Source: Anastrepha obliqua (taxonomy: Eukaryota > Arthropoda > Insecta > Diptera > Tephritidae). Taken from it: a DNA stretch of 64,000 bases. Numbering within the stretch: position 1 is the first letter of the stretch; the number at the start of each line of letters is the position of its first letter. The position numbers and the translations under genes were made by a program. The stretch spans positions 30,592,501 to 30,656,500 of the forward strand of contig NC_072896.1 of the NCBI RefSeq assembly GCF_027943255.1, given 5' to 3'. The notes beneath the pieces were generated by a model. The model worked only from the letters and a program-made list of their open reading frames with translations, was not told the DNA's origin and did no database searches. Below, one piece after another: positions 44,330 to 55,729 of this stretch.

Positions 44330-45060
44330 TGTTTGTAAATATATTATATTCCTAAAAAATGTAAAAAGAATTATAAATATACTTAAAAACTGAAAAAAAC
44401 TTCACTTTAAAAGGTCCTACAAAACCAAGCTCTTTTAAACCACAAAATATAATTTTATAAATACATAAAAAATGTTTTTTTTTTTAATGTATTTCATCCT
44501 AAAAATTATTTCAAAAATTATTTAATATAATATAATTATTATATCCTAAACAAATTTTTCAAATTTTTTTTAGTTCGTAAAAATCGTAAAAATGAATTTC
44601 ATAAAAGTTTTTTGAAATGTTATATCCCAAAAATACATTAGAAAATTATTTTCAATATATTATAACCTAGAAATAAGTTTCAACATTTTTTTTTAATTAG
44701 TATACCTAAAAATAAATTTCAAAAATGTTTTGATATTTATTATATCCTACAAGTGTTTTTCTTTTTAACATATATCCGACAAATAAACAAATTTTTTTTA
44801 AGTATTATATCCTAAAACTAATATAAATTTCACAAATTATTTTAAATCCATTATATCCTAAATATGTTTTGCAAATTTTTTTAAATATATTTTATCGTAA
44901 AAATAAATTTGACACATTTTTGGTAATACAAAAATAAATTCCAAAAATGTTTTCAAATTGCAAAATTGCAAATTTGAAAATATTTTTTAATTACTGTATC
45001 CTAAAAAATATTTCAATATTAAATATACGGTAAAAATAAAAATAAAATTAAATTATAAAT
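44330..45060. repeat. degenerate A/T-rich tandem array, unit about 55-65 bp
   Basis: The phrase TTATATCCTAAAAATAAATT followed by TCAAAAATTTTTTT recurs, with changes, roughly a dozen times (for example near 44545, 44615, 44665, 44700, 44740, 44810, 44855). No coding sequence. Confidence 0.6.
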
Positions 45061-46412
45061 ATGCTAGAAACCTGAAAAAATTTCAGCTTAAAAAGCTCTG
45101 TTTCAAAATTGTTAACATTGAATAAATCTCGAAATTACCAAAATGTGTTTTAGTCCTTCTTCTTTTTATACTCAAACCCCAACCTCGAAATCCTTGGATC
45201 ACTTGATCAGTTCAGCTACGAAACAGTAAAAAATTTTTCTCGAACGCTTACTTGAGCAGTGTGAACGACGCTTAATAACTGCATGCCCATTACAGAAGTG
45301 TTGTAAAGGTTACCAGACTTTTTATGTTCCGATAACATAAGCTCTATTTAACGGCGCGCAATATACCTTTTCTATGATACCAAAATACAATAAAAAACCA
45401 AGTGGTTATTAATTTTCGACAAAGTTTATTCATAATTTAAGATAAATTGTATGCATTATTATGAGCTCACAATATTTAAAAATATTTATTAATTACCAAG
45501 AAGACAATTCAATGCTTAAAATATTGTAATCTTTCAAAACAAAAAAAGCGAACCAATTGAAAAATGAATTAAAAGATATGTAACGCAACAATACGAGTTG
45601 AAGCGCAGCAAACTTATATTACTAAAAATCATATAAAAAACCAAAGAAAGAAAAAAATATGAGTATCATTTGTGGTTATCGAATATCAAATAACTTATAA
45701 TAATTAATGTGCGCTTAGTTTCGTTGTAGGAAGTGAGTTACAAAAAATTGTTTTAGTAAGAATTAGTAAAAATTTTAAAAAGTCAACAATTTTTTAATAC
45801 TCGTTTTTGCTTTAAATCTAAAAAAATATATATTAGTATGTAGTAGGTTAACATGTAGGTGTGTGTGTGTGTGTGAATATATTTTATTAGAGAAAATCAA
45901 TGAAATGCTTTTTGCATATTTAAATTTATAATCATTTAACGGCGTGGCAGACAAGAGGAACTATTTTCTACCGCAGAAAATATAATATTTATTAAGTCTT
46001 AGTATGCTTAGTTAACACTGAAATTAGTTCAAGTCATTATCATTGACAAATTTGCATATTTTTATGTAGTTAAAAATCACAAAAAAAAAAAACAAAGAAA
46101 AAATCGAAAACAAATTTGTGGGAGCTCAAACCCCATATTCACAAAGCAATTCTTTCAACTTCTATGAATATTCAAAATTTTCGGGACTCACAAAACACTT
46201 TGGAGTACCCTTTTGCCATACTCTCCTTTTAATATTCGCTAAATTTATCGTACGTTTAAATAAATCGTATAAATATTTAATACAAAGTACAGGCAAGCCT
46301 AAAAGCACGCTATGCTTTTCATACACTTTCCGAAATAACTCCATACTTTCTCCTTCATTTCTTGTTGACGAATATTCGCTAACGTTCTGCATGAAGCGCA
46401 TTTTTTAACGCC
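45061..46412. other. intergenic, no gene recognised; short GT run
   Basis: Contains a (GT)7-type run near 45860. The frame at 46118-46408 is unrecognised and overlaps what would be the 3' untranslated region of the candidate exon at 46413-46581. Nothing else is supported. Confidence 0.45.
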
Positions 46413-46581
46413 TCACTTTCGCTCTCTTGCCGTATGCTCACTACGCTTTCTATGCGCCGTCGTTGAACTTTCGTGTTGGTGTTGTTGTCGTGAGCGCATT
46501 TGCGGCGGATCGCTTGACTTGTGATGTCCATCCGTGTGCCCAGTGTGTCGGCCATTTATAATTTGCGAGCTTTTACTATGT
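46413..46581 (-). CDS. candidate terminal coding exon of a minus-strand gene
   Basis: The acceptor TTTCTTTTAG (46591-46582) is preceded by a pyrimidine-rich tract; the exon then reads HSKSSQIINGRHTGHTDG and a His/Ser/Gln/Arg-rich stretch (RQQHQHESSTTAHRK) to a stop at 46413-46415. It is much less A/T-rich than its surroundings and has the same disordered composition as the large minus-strand gene at 55.7-62.6 kb, so it could be an alternative last exon of that gene. The required phase-2 donor upstream was not found, so this remains a candidate. Confidence 0.35.
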
Positions 46582-46639
46582 CTAAAAGAAATGAGAAGAA
46601 AAAAAAGAGTTTTTTTATTTGTATTTGGCAAAGGAAAAT

Positions 46640-47129
46640 TTGCGAGAAATGATGCTACCAGCTACAAAAAGTCGTAATGGAAATGATGACAGTGGCGTAG
46701 GAGTGTCCTTATTTTTAATTTAGTTTGATTTGAAATTATTTTAGTGCATATTTGTTCAGTTGGATTAGTGAAAGATTTATACTACAACATTTGTGGTCAG
46801 TCGAACATAAACTTGGTGGCGTATCGAGATCAAAGCTGGCATATTTTTAATAGTTCATATGTAAGCCTTTATATGCAATTTCTGAACAAATATAATGGCT
46901 CTAAAAGTTTTTTTATAATGATTTCAAAAATATGTATAAAGTATGTGACAATTCTCAAATATCGCTAAATTCGCAAGGTTGGCCCTGAGTTTAGTCGGCT
47001 AGTGCTTGCTCACACAAATCGTGTCTTCAATTCAAAAATACTGCAGGTTACTCAAACAGCTTTCCTTCGTTGCCAATATTGCAAGAAGTTATTATATTTA
47101 ACTAACAAATTTAATTCAACTTATTTTTA
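46640..47129. other. intergenic, no gene recognised
   Basis: A/T-rich with no motif. The frame at 46744-46968 has no recognisable domain. Confidence 0.5.
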
Positions 47130-48700
47130 TAAAGATTGATGGCAACCCTATTTAATTATACAACTGATTTAAAGTGTTCTTAAATATATTTCATTTCGAA
47201 TTATCTAATTTTTAATATTTATGTGTGCTATTTTATATTAATTTTCAAATAGAGGGCAACTCTAGTACCCATCCAAAAAATTAGACGTATTCAGAAATAT
47301 GTCTAGATTAAGGACTACTCAAACAGCTTTCGATTGCTGCCAGTACTGTGGAATATTATTTAATAATTATTAATTTAATTAGCCCAAATTTTTTTAGCTA
47401 AATGGCAATCCTATAAAAATATGTATATCTGGATTAAAGTGTTCTTCAATACCCCTTGTTTATGAACTTCTATTTATATTTTAATTAACTTAAATATTTA
47501 GTTTACTTCTATTTTTTTGATAGGTGCAAATGCTATTCAAAACTATTTCTAGATAGGTGGCAATCCTATATAAATATATGTCTAGAACCAATTATTTTTA
47601 AATATCCCTTGTTTATGAACTTCTACAATATTTATATTTAAATTAGCTGGAATATTTAGTTCATTTTTAATTTTTAAATAGGTGGCAACGCTATTTAAAG
47701 TAATTTCTGGATAGATGGCAAACTTGTTTGAATACATATCTCGATTAAAGTGTTCTTAAAAGCCCCTTTGCATCCGACCCCTATTCACGTGTTAATTAAA
47801 TCAAATATATTTATTATATTTAATTTTTTAAAAGGTGGTTACGCCATTTAAAATTATTTCTGGATATATGGCAATCTTATGTAAATATATATCTGGATTA
47901 AAGTATCATAATATATCTTATTCTATTATATCATAAATATTCCTTGTATATGAATCGCTATTTATATTTAAATTAAATAATAAAAAAATATTTAGCTAAT
48001 TTTTATTTTTTAATATAGATAGGTGGTAACTCTATTTAAACATATTTCTAGATTTATCTCTTCTAAATAACTTTCATTTAAGTCCCTATTATAATATGTT
48101 ATTTGAATTAAACTACAGTTTCTATTAATTTTGTTTCCCGATAGGTGGCAGCCCTATTTAAAGAATATTTATGAAGTTAAATATCCTAAATATTGTTTAT
48201 TTGCTACTCCTATTATTTACAATTTCATCAATTAACATATTTAATTTAATTAGTTTTCAAACTAGGTGGCAACCCATTTTAGAAATGTATCTGTATTTTA
48301 TTGCCTTATTAGTTTAGTTTGATATTCATACCATTGTATTTTAATGTTACGTATTTTATTCAATTTAATTTTTTAGTTATGTGGCAACCCTTTTTATAAT
48401 ATCTCTGCGTAAAATATTATCTGTGTGTTATTGTTCAAAATGAATTTGTATGTATGCGTATGAACCATAATACAATATTTTAATGTTGCATATTTGAACC
48501 ATTTTAATTTTTACAATAGTTGGCAACTCTTTTTCAAAAATATATCTGCATTAAAAAATCCTTAATACTTTTGTTTTATACTCACATCGTAATATTTTAA
48601 TTTTATATTTTTTATCCATTTTAATTTCTATATAGGTGGCAACCCTTTTCCAAAATATCCCTGCGCTGACGCTATTTTAAATACTTTTCGTTTTATACCA
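47130..48700. repeat. degenerate tandem array with GGTGGCAACCCTATTT motif
   Basis: About 14 occurrences of a GGCAACCC-like core at 47141, 47255, 47404, 47559, 47684, 47717, 47834, 47870, 48022, 48144, 48265, 48382, 48522 and 48635, most of them 115-150 bases apart. Between cores the sequence keeps a common order: ATTTCTGGATTAAAGTGTTC, CTTGTTTATGAACTTCTATT, TTTAATTAA, TTTTTAAATA. This is an old tandem repeat of roughly 125 bp; it is the inverted form of the GGGTTGCCA motif at 8.8-13.5 kb. Confidence 0.65.
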
Positions 48701-48854
48701 ATATTGTAATGCGAGTATTTTTTTTACTTTATCGAAAATAAATGCCAAGTAAAGTTTTAGGTCTTTATGAATTTGATAATCAAGCAAATTCAAATTCAAA
48801 GGTTGTGTCAAAATTTCAACTTAAAATAAAAACAGTCGCACATTTAAAATGTGA

Positions 48855-49055
48855 ATCCCAAGGCGCATTCATTGCAGGTGGTGGCACTAGACCAACAACA
48901 ATGTTCTATACGTTAGATTGTCGAAGCAAAGTATTGGAAAACTAGAAAACAAATAATGAATTCGCCTTGTTTCATTCTGAGCTGACAGCCACATGGACAT
49001 GGCGAAAGCAAACAACTAACCAGCTGATTTAGCAACTCCACCTTTAATAGATTCG
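48855..49055. mobile_element. MITE with AAGGCG ends
   Basis: Left end AAGGCGCATTCATTGCAGGT and right-end complement AAGGCGAATCTATTAAAGGT form imperfect inverted repeats around about 150 bases. The phrase CACTAGACCAACAACAATG is shared with 37380-37700. Internal AATGAATTCGCCTTG is a further partial end. No coding capacity. Superfamily unknown. Confidence 0.5.
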
Positions 49056-49731
49056 CCTTGATGGACGCTATGGCACAGGTCGCAAAGACGTGCATTAAGA
49101 ATTACATGAAATAATATCTGCGATTCCATATACAAATCACCGGTAACACAATGGGCCCTAGAGGTCTAAGTGACACCTTTTTTTTTTCAAGATCAGCCAG
49201 CACTACCTAACCTAACCTATGGCAGAGTAAATAAGATATTTAGAAATATCTCAAGTTCAATTCAATTTTGGGTTAAAACATTTATTTTCGCGTATTAAAT
49301 ACACAGTGACCCCCAATAATATTCATTTAAAATATGATTTCTATACTTTAAGGTATTTCATACTAATGATCGGACACTTTTTCATTTGTATTCTTATTTG
49401 TTGTGGATACAGCCACCGAGTGGTAAACTGATCATGCAAGAAAGCGTACAGGTATAAGGTTAAAAAGCTATGAAATGCCTCGAAGATCTGAATAATATTT
49501 AATATATTAACCCAATAGAGAAGAAGAAGAAGTGGATATCTCCCACAACAAATCTGCTGAAGACAAGACAGTACTATTAGAGATGATTGGATCTAAATCA
49601 CGAGGGTTTAAAATTTTAAATTTTCAGCCGTAAGTGCAATTAATTTACAAAATTTAGGTATAAAACGACTTCAAACAGCTATTTAGTTGTTAGACTTCTA
49701 TAGTAGAATTTGACGGTTAATTTTCGTGTAG
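49056..49731. other. intergenic, no gene recognised
   Basis: Contains ACCTAACCTAACCTA near 49207 and, at about 49303, a CACAGTGACCCCCAATAATA phrase that could be the end of a Tc1-type element, without a partner end. Confidence 0.4.
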
Positions 49732-50081
49732 TAGATTTTTACCCTCGCCGCCGTAGCCGAATGGGTTGGTGCGTGAGTACCATTCGGAATTTACAAAGAG
49801 AACGTAGGTTCGAATCTCGGTGAAAGATCAAAATTAAGAAAAAGTTTTTTCTAATAGCGGTTGCCCCTCGGCAGGCAATGGCAAACCTCCGAGCATATTT
49901 CTGCCATGAAAAAACTCCTCATAAAAATATCTGCCGTTCGGAGTCGGCTTGAAACTATAGGTCCCTCCATTTGTGGAACAACATCAAGACGCACACTACC
50001 AATAGGAGGAGGAGCTCGGCCAAACACCCAAAAAAAGGGTGTACGCGCCAATTATAGATAGATAGATAGATTTTTACCCTC
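49732..50081 (+). mobile_element. tRNA-derived SINE, full-length copy with target duplications
   Basis: The SINE itself spans 49747-50067, with head GCCGCCGTAGCCGAATGGG, box B GGTTCGAATCTCGG, the shared body and a 3' tail of CAATTA followed by (TAGA)n. It is flanked by a target duplication, TAGATTTTTACCCTC, at 49732-49746 and 50067-50081. These features prove LINE-type retroposition of this family and define its ends. The four-base repeat tail differs from the TA or A tails of other copies. Confidence 0.9.
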
Positions 50082-50640
50082 TAGCCTACTTAAATGGACG
50101 TTTTTGGAATATTCTCATTATCTCTGTATGGAATATGAAAATGGAAATATGTTTTTTTGTGAAAACTTTTGCGGGTCAATGTATTTTCTGAATTTGAATC
50201 TAATCAAACTGTAAATGAAATTTTCGGAAACATCTCAACACCAGCATCACCAATCTAATTTTTTTACTACGCACAAACCAAGGCTTCAAACCAAGCATAT
50301 TAGGTTGTTTCAATAATTTTCGAGTATAGGTATGAAATCTGAATTTCTAAAAAATGTTTATTATAGTACAAGGTGACGCAAAATCAATCATGAATTCTTG
50401 TAGTTTTAATAACTTTTATACTAAATAAAAAAAAAATTCTTTATTTTTCAACCTTCACCCGCTCCATTGCGTACCTGCTTGTATACTGCAGCTGTCTTGT
50501 GCACAAGCTGCACAAATATGATTGACGTACGACGCCACTTGCAAAAATTTTAAATCTTCCGAGAGGTTATTAATTTTGCGCCACCAATATAGCCTTCTAT
50601 GCCTGTAAATCTATGTTCGACAGAAAATGGGGTCTCAAGC
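50082..50640. other. intergenic, no gene recognised
   Basis: A/T-rich; no motif. The right part (after 50460) may be the decayed upstream portion of the retrotransposon that becomes readable at 50641. Confidence 0.4.
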
Positions 50641-51990
50641 CACGTGTCGTACTTTAGATGTACAACTTAGTGGTTCTGCCAGTTTTGGCACACGGCTGCC
50701 TAGTTTGGTGGGTAGCTTTTCAGAAGGGCTACAACACCACTAAACTAAAGAGAGTGCAGAGAACTGCATGTGTGGGCATCACCGGTGCTTGTAGAACATG
50801 TTCCACTGCAGCGCTCAACGTTATTCTACACTTAATTCCTGTGGATCTGCAGGTTAAATGCATTGCTGCTCAGAGTGCTATTAGGTTGAAGGAAATTGGC
50901 CTTTGGAGACAACTTCCTGTAGGACATAATAGCATCTTGAAGCAGATCTCCCTTCTCTGTTATTCGCACTGACCTCTCCATCCGCAAAATGTGCTTTGAG
51001 GGTTGTGCTAGGGCTATCTTTCCGAGCAGGCAAGATTTCCAATCTTGGGGAGGGGAGAGTCGGTACGGATATAGATACCTCTGTTTTCACTGACGGATCC
51101 AAAATGGAGTCTGAAGTGGGAGCGGGGGTTTACTCTAAATCAGCCAGCATTTCGGTCTTCTTTAAACTGCTGAAAACGAGCAGCGATCTTCACGATCCTG
51201 CGAGCATACAAAATGCTTCGGGATCACTGTTGGGAGGGAGACATTAATATTTTTTCCGACAATCACGCTGCAATCAAGGCCCTGTCCTCGCCGTATTGTA
51301 GCTCTATTCTGGTGAACTCCTGTAACGAGGAACTCAAACGTCTCGAACATGCAGGAAACATTTCCCTTATCTGGGTTCTTGGGCACAGGAATATAGAGAG
51401 AAATGAAATTGCCGATGAGCTTGCCAGGAAGGGGTCGACAGAACCGGTTTCAGCTGTCCCCTTCTCAGACATCGGTGTCGCCTTGGCCGTCGTTAAAGGG
51501 AAACTACACAATTTCTTTCCAGAAAAAGCGCAAGACAGATAGAGGGCTATCTCATCGTGTGCTATTTCGAAAACACTATGACTTCAACACGATGTAAACA
51601 GAACGCTTAAGGTGATGGGAGTCCCCCGCCATTCAATTTCCAAACTCATTGCGGTGTTCATTCGTCACTGGGTGATCGGTACTCATGCGGAGAAGCTTGG
51701 AATTCGTACAACCCCTATTGCAGAAGCTGTGGGGATCCTGCAGAGAAAGAGACTGTTGAACACTTTCTCTACAAATGTCCGGCTTTGGTGGCTAGGCGCT
51801 TGGGATTCCTTAGCGTACCCTTTGGGGATGCCTTGAAGAAATTCTCCAGCCTCCACTACATCAACAGCAATGGATGGCTGTAGATGGTTTTCTCTTCCCT
51901 AAATCTTTTCACAGGTAGTGGTCCACATTATGGTATCAAAACGGCGCGAAAGTGTACCTGGGGTACTTTTGCCATCTCACCTGCCTACCT
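50641..51990 (+). pseudogene. non-LTR retrotransposon: RT thumb, RNase H, zinc knuckle, 3' end
   Basis: Frames in order: LPVLAHGCLVWWVAFQKGYN and KLKRVQRTACVGITGA (thumb region after the reverse transcriptase), DLQVKCIAAQSAIRL, then RNase H with VFTDGSKMESEVGAGVYS (first catalytic aspartate). INIFSDNHAAIKALSS and ISLIWVLGHRNIERNEIADE carry further active-site residues. Next come a linker, ISKLIAVFIRHWVIGTHAEK and a frameshifted zinc-knuckle region (ETVEHFLYKCP). A 3' tail ends near CCTGCCTACCTATATAAAA. Several frameshifts make it inactive. R1/LOA-type elements with an RNase H domain fit best. The truncated copy at 23985-24480 is its close relative. Confidence 0.75.
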
Positions 51991-53042
51991 ATATAAAACT
52001 CGTTAGAAGGATACTGATAAAATTTTGAAACAAATTTTATAATTTTGAGATTTTTTCAGTATTGAAAATTTTGTTATAGAAATTTTTAAAGTGAAATATT
52101 TATCTTCCAATAAAATAACAAATTTTGCGCCACCTTGTTCATATGAGAAACTAATTAGAAAAAAATTTGCACAAAATAAATTTTTATTCGATATAATAAT
52201 CTAATAGTTATTTTAAGTTACGTACGAGCTGGGTTGAACTTTGACCTCAATACGACTCCATGTCTTTTCCGATCGACCTCAAAGTTTCGAGCAGATTTTT
52301 GTACTCTATTTATGTATTAAAAATACTTTGTATTAAAAAAGTGAGCTAAATAAAAACACGGATCAGTCACATAAACAGGATCACTCCTACTACAGTGGTG
52401 GTGAAAGAAACATTAAACTACAATTGGAAACATGCCAGTATATAAAAAACGTACTTTCCTCCAATATCGACTCGAGCTCAAGTTAGGTTAAGTTGCGAAT
52501 TACTTGTAATGAAGTTATGTGATAGTCTATGGTTAAAATGGTATTTATGTATGCAGATAAGCTTTTAATGGAACTGCAGTTAACTACTCGAGCATTTTGG
52601 AGTTGATCCACCTTCGTGTGAATCTCAGACTTTACCAAATATACTTGAACCATAATTTCATGCAAAATATAGGTACGTGGGTATGTATGTAGTATAAACA
52701 AGTTTCTGCCGTTCATGTGGATAGTTAAAAAGAGAGATAGCGTGGTTTGGCAAGGTTACTTGATTGTAGGGCACAAAATCTGCTGAGAAGAAAAACAGTG
52801 GTGCAAAAGTGGACGAAAATATATTAGCTATGCAGTAGATCTTAAGTGATCGTTGTAAAACGAAAATGTTTAACTTCTTAAACTATCCTTAGACTATCCC
52901 TCATCTGTCTACTAGAAAGGCTATACCGGCGCGGCTTTGCCTAAACTGTTGAGGTTCTGGAAAGAATATTTCCCCAGAAATCTGAGGCGAATTCTTCGTA
53001 TTCTTATATAAGAAGTGCTGAATGAATTTCACTGCTTCGTTG
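51991..53042. other. intergenic, no gene recognised
   Basis: No motif-bearing frame. A stretch near 52040-52110 weakly resembles the 28.7-30.7 kb array (TTGAAAATTTTGTTATAGAA, AAAGTGAAATAT). Confidence 0.45.
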
Positions 53043-54080
53043 TTGTTGTTGTAGCAGTAACTTTGCCCTGTTAGTGCAGCGTACTCACCGGTCGTCTTTG
53101 TCTAGCTCATCTAACAGTAGGTCAAGGAAACTAGCTGTTTCGACGGGTTGGGTCCAGAGGGAGAGGGGTGTTAGATGAGTGGGTTTAAAGGGACATGTGA
53201 AAAGGTGGTTAGTATCGTGCGGGGTGCCTTCACATGCTGGACATATGTTTAGTACGTCGAGGTCAATTCTGGATAAGTAGGAGTTTAACCTGCTACAATA
53301 TCCAGAACGTAATTGTGCCAAGGTTACGTGAGACTCTCGGGGAAGTTGGAGCTCTTCGTCTGCGATTGGTGGTCGTTGGACTCCGATAATGGCATTCGGT
53401 GGTCGGGAACTTAAGAAGGTGGTGAGAGTCTCCCGATGAATGCCGTTTATGGCCTGTCCGATGTAGTAGCTGTCTGTCTGTTTTGTCTAGGATCTCGTCT
53501 GCGTAGTTGAGGAAATGCTTCCTGATGTGCCTGGGAGGTGGCTCCGGCTCAAGCAGGTGTCAGCATGGGTAAGGCCTGCGGTAATACCTTAGCAGAAACT
53601 GCTTACTGAGCAATTTGTTATGCTCCTTAACAGGCAGCATAAGGGCCTCATCGTGTAGCTGTTGTATCGGTGACATCATAAGACATCCTGTTGCGGTCCT
53701 TAATGCAATGTTTTGGCAGGTCTGAAGCTTCGACCAGCGCGAATCACTGATTCCAAGCGACCAGACAGGCACAGCACAGGTTAGAACCGGTCGGCCTATT
53801 GATTTAAAAGTCGACAGCAACATTTCCTTGTCTTTGCCCCAAGTGCTGCCGGCAAGCGACTTGAGAACCTTGTTGCGATTCTGTAGACTTGAGAACGTTC
53901 TTGCGATTCTGTACTTTAGTTGCAATAGCGGTTGTATGCGCTGAGAAGGAGAGCAAGCTGTCAAAGGTAACTCCAAATATTTTGGGGTAGTTAACCGTCG
54001 GAATTTGTGTATCATCGACTTTCACCTTGAGTTGTAGCTTGACCTCCTTTGTCCAGGTGGTGAAAAGGGTCGCCGTGTAT
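53043..54080 (-). pseudogene. jockey-clade non-LTR retrotransposon 3' half
   Basis: The minus strand gives VPWYPKIFGVTFD-like reading (TVNYPKIFGVTFDSLLSFSA), then LKSLAGSTWGKDKEML, GRPVLTCAVPVWSLGISDS and CQNIALRTATGCLMMSPIQQ (post-reverse-transcriptase region). After a gap comes the C-terminal NICPACEGTPHDTNHLFTCP with PLSLWTQPVETASFL and a stop at 53085-53087. These are characteristic of jockey elements, which lack an RNase H domain. The 3' end has a short CAA-repeat tail near 53043. A 28-base tandem duplication at about 53860-53915 breaks the frame. Confidence 0.8.
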
Positions 54081-55729
54081 TTAGTGGTGGAGAGTTGTAA
54101 ATTCCTCGCAGTGAATAAGCGAGAAAGGCTGCTTCGTTAACTCTACTGCTTCTAAAAAGTGCATGGCGTCGTATGTGACCGGCAAATTGGCCAAGTTAGG
54201 AGACATTCCATATGTTCGGTTTAGAGAGTCTTAGTAAGTTTTTTTTTGTCACTTATGGAGCATAAATGCGATACTTCGTAACTGGGTCAGATTAGGCTAC
54301 CTTGCTCATGCTCTCATTTTAAGCATACGAAATCTAGTTACCAGAATTGTATCTAACAAATATTTCGAGCAATGGTTGATAATGAAGATGATATTTCTTG
54401 GGAGTACCAGAGAGAAAGCATTTTTTTTCTAAATAAGTACGTGGAATGGTGAAGCTCTGGTGCCTTTCACAATGCAACTATGCTGTGCTTCCGTGCTTCC
54501 ATACCTTATTTCATAAAATCTCTACCGCGTTATTTGAAAATCATTCGGGGAGGTGCGCTATAGTCTTCCATATTCCAAAGCTAAGATATGTTTCGAGGTT
54601 AGACCTAACAGCCAGCTTATTGAGGCACCATTTAATACGGCATTTACGCATAAAAAGAGTTTAGACTATCAAATCTCCTAAGCGTGCTCTGGTACTCTCC
54701 ATAATGGAGAGCCATTACGATGATAAGATGTACGGAGAGTCAAAGAGTTTCAGTATAGGTTAGGAAATGTTAGAATGAAAACAGAACTAAATACTTCAAA
54801 CTACAATAAAGACTTCAGTAAGAAAGCCGCTACTAAATATTTGCTAATACGAAAGAGAAAGAGAGAGAAAGAGTTTATACCAACAAAAACTAACTACCGA
54901 TAGTTAAACGATTCTATGTGAAAAAAGAGCGCAAAAACTACAATACAGGAGTTGATTTAGGAGAACAGGTCTAACTACTGCGTGCTACTGCTACGAAGAG
55001 ATAGTAACGGTAAATGTAAACTGTTAAATATAAAAACGCTGTCTTACACTGTGAGAAAGTAAAAACACATCCACAAAATTTTGCATTTAACAATGTCGAG
55101 AGTGCTGGGATTTTCTACGTGGATATGGCACAACAAACACACACACACACACATTTAATAATTAAAACTGAAGTGCGATTATGGGCAGTGAGTAGTAGAT
55201 GAGAGCGCACGATTATGTGTACTTTGCCAAATATTATTTTCGAATTTTGAGCATTTTCATAGTTTTTATCAAAAAGTTTCCAAAATGCTGATTATTTTCG
55301 TTAGAGAATTTTTTCAGTGCATTTGTGATGAATTTTTTCTTTGATGTGCTGTATTTGGCGAGTGTCATTTCTTTTAGGCAGCGAGGTAGCTCGCTCTTTT
55401 CAAACACGTCGGCGTCTATCGTCGCTCACTCCATTTGCTTAGAGGCGTCAGTTAATGTCTTTGAGATCCATTTTATAGGAAGTTGGCCTTTTGCGTCTTC
55501 TCTCTTAATTGCGCTCTGTTTCTTTATTTCCTTAATAATCTTTTAGCAACGGCTGTGAGAAGTGGCTTTCACAGCTTTCGTGAGCGCTTCTTACTCACTT
55601 GTTCTGCATTTATTTTTTCCATAAATTTCTTCAATTTCTCTCTCGCTAAAACGCTGCCTCTTATTTCGGCATTTCTTCTCTTATTTTCTTTCTCTCTCTC
55701 TCTCCCTATCTCTCTCTTTCTTTATCTGA
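54081..55729. other. 3' flank of the large minus-strand gene, no other gene recognised
   Basis: Includes CT-rich and AC-rich runs (near 55135 and 55690). If the gene ends at 55730 this should contain its 3' untranslated region. Plus-strand frames here are unsupported. Confidence 0.4.

Noticed and set aside
49303..49400. Tc1-type element beginning CACAGTGACCCCCAATAATA
   Set aside because: Only one possible tip, no partner end and no transposase. Too weak to list as an element.
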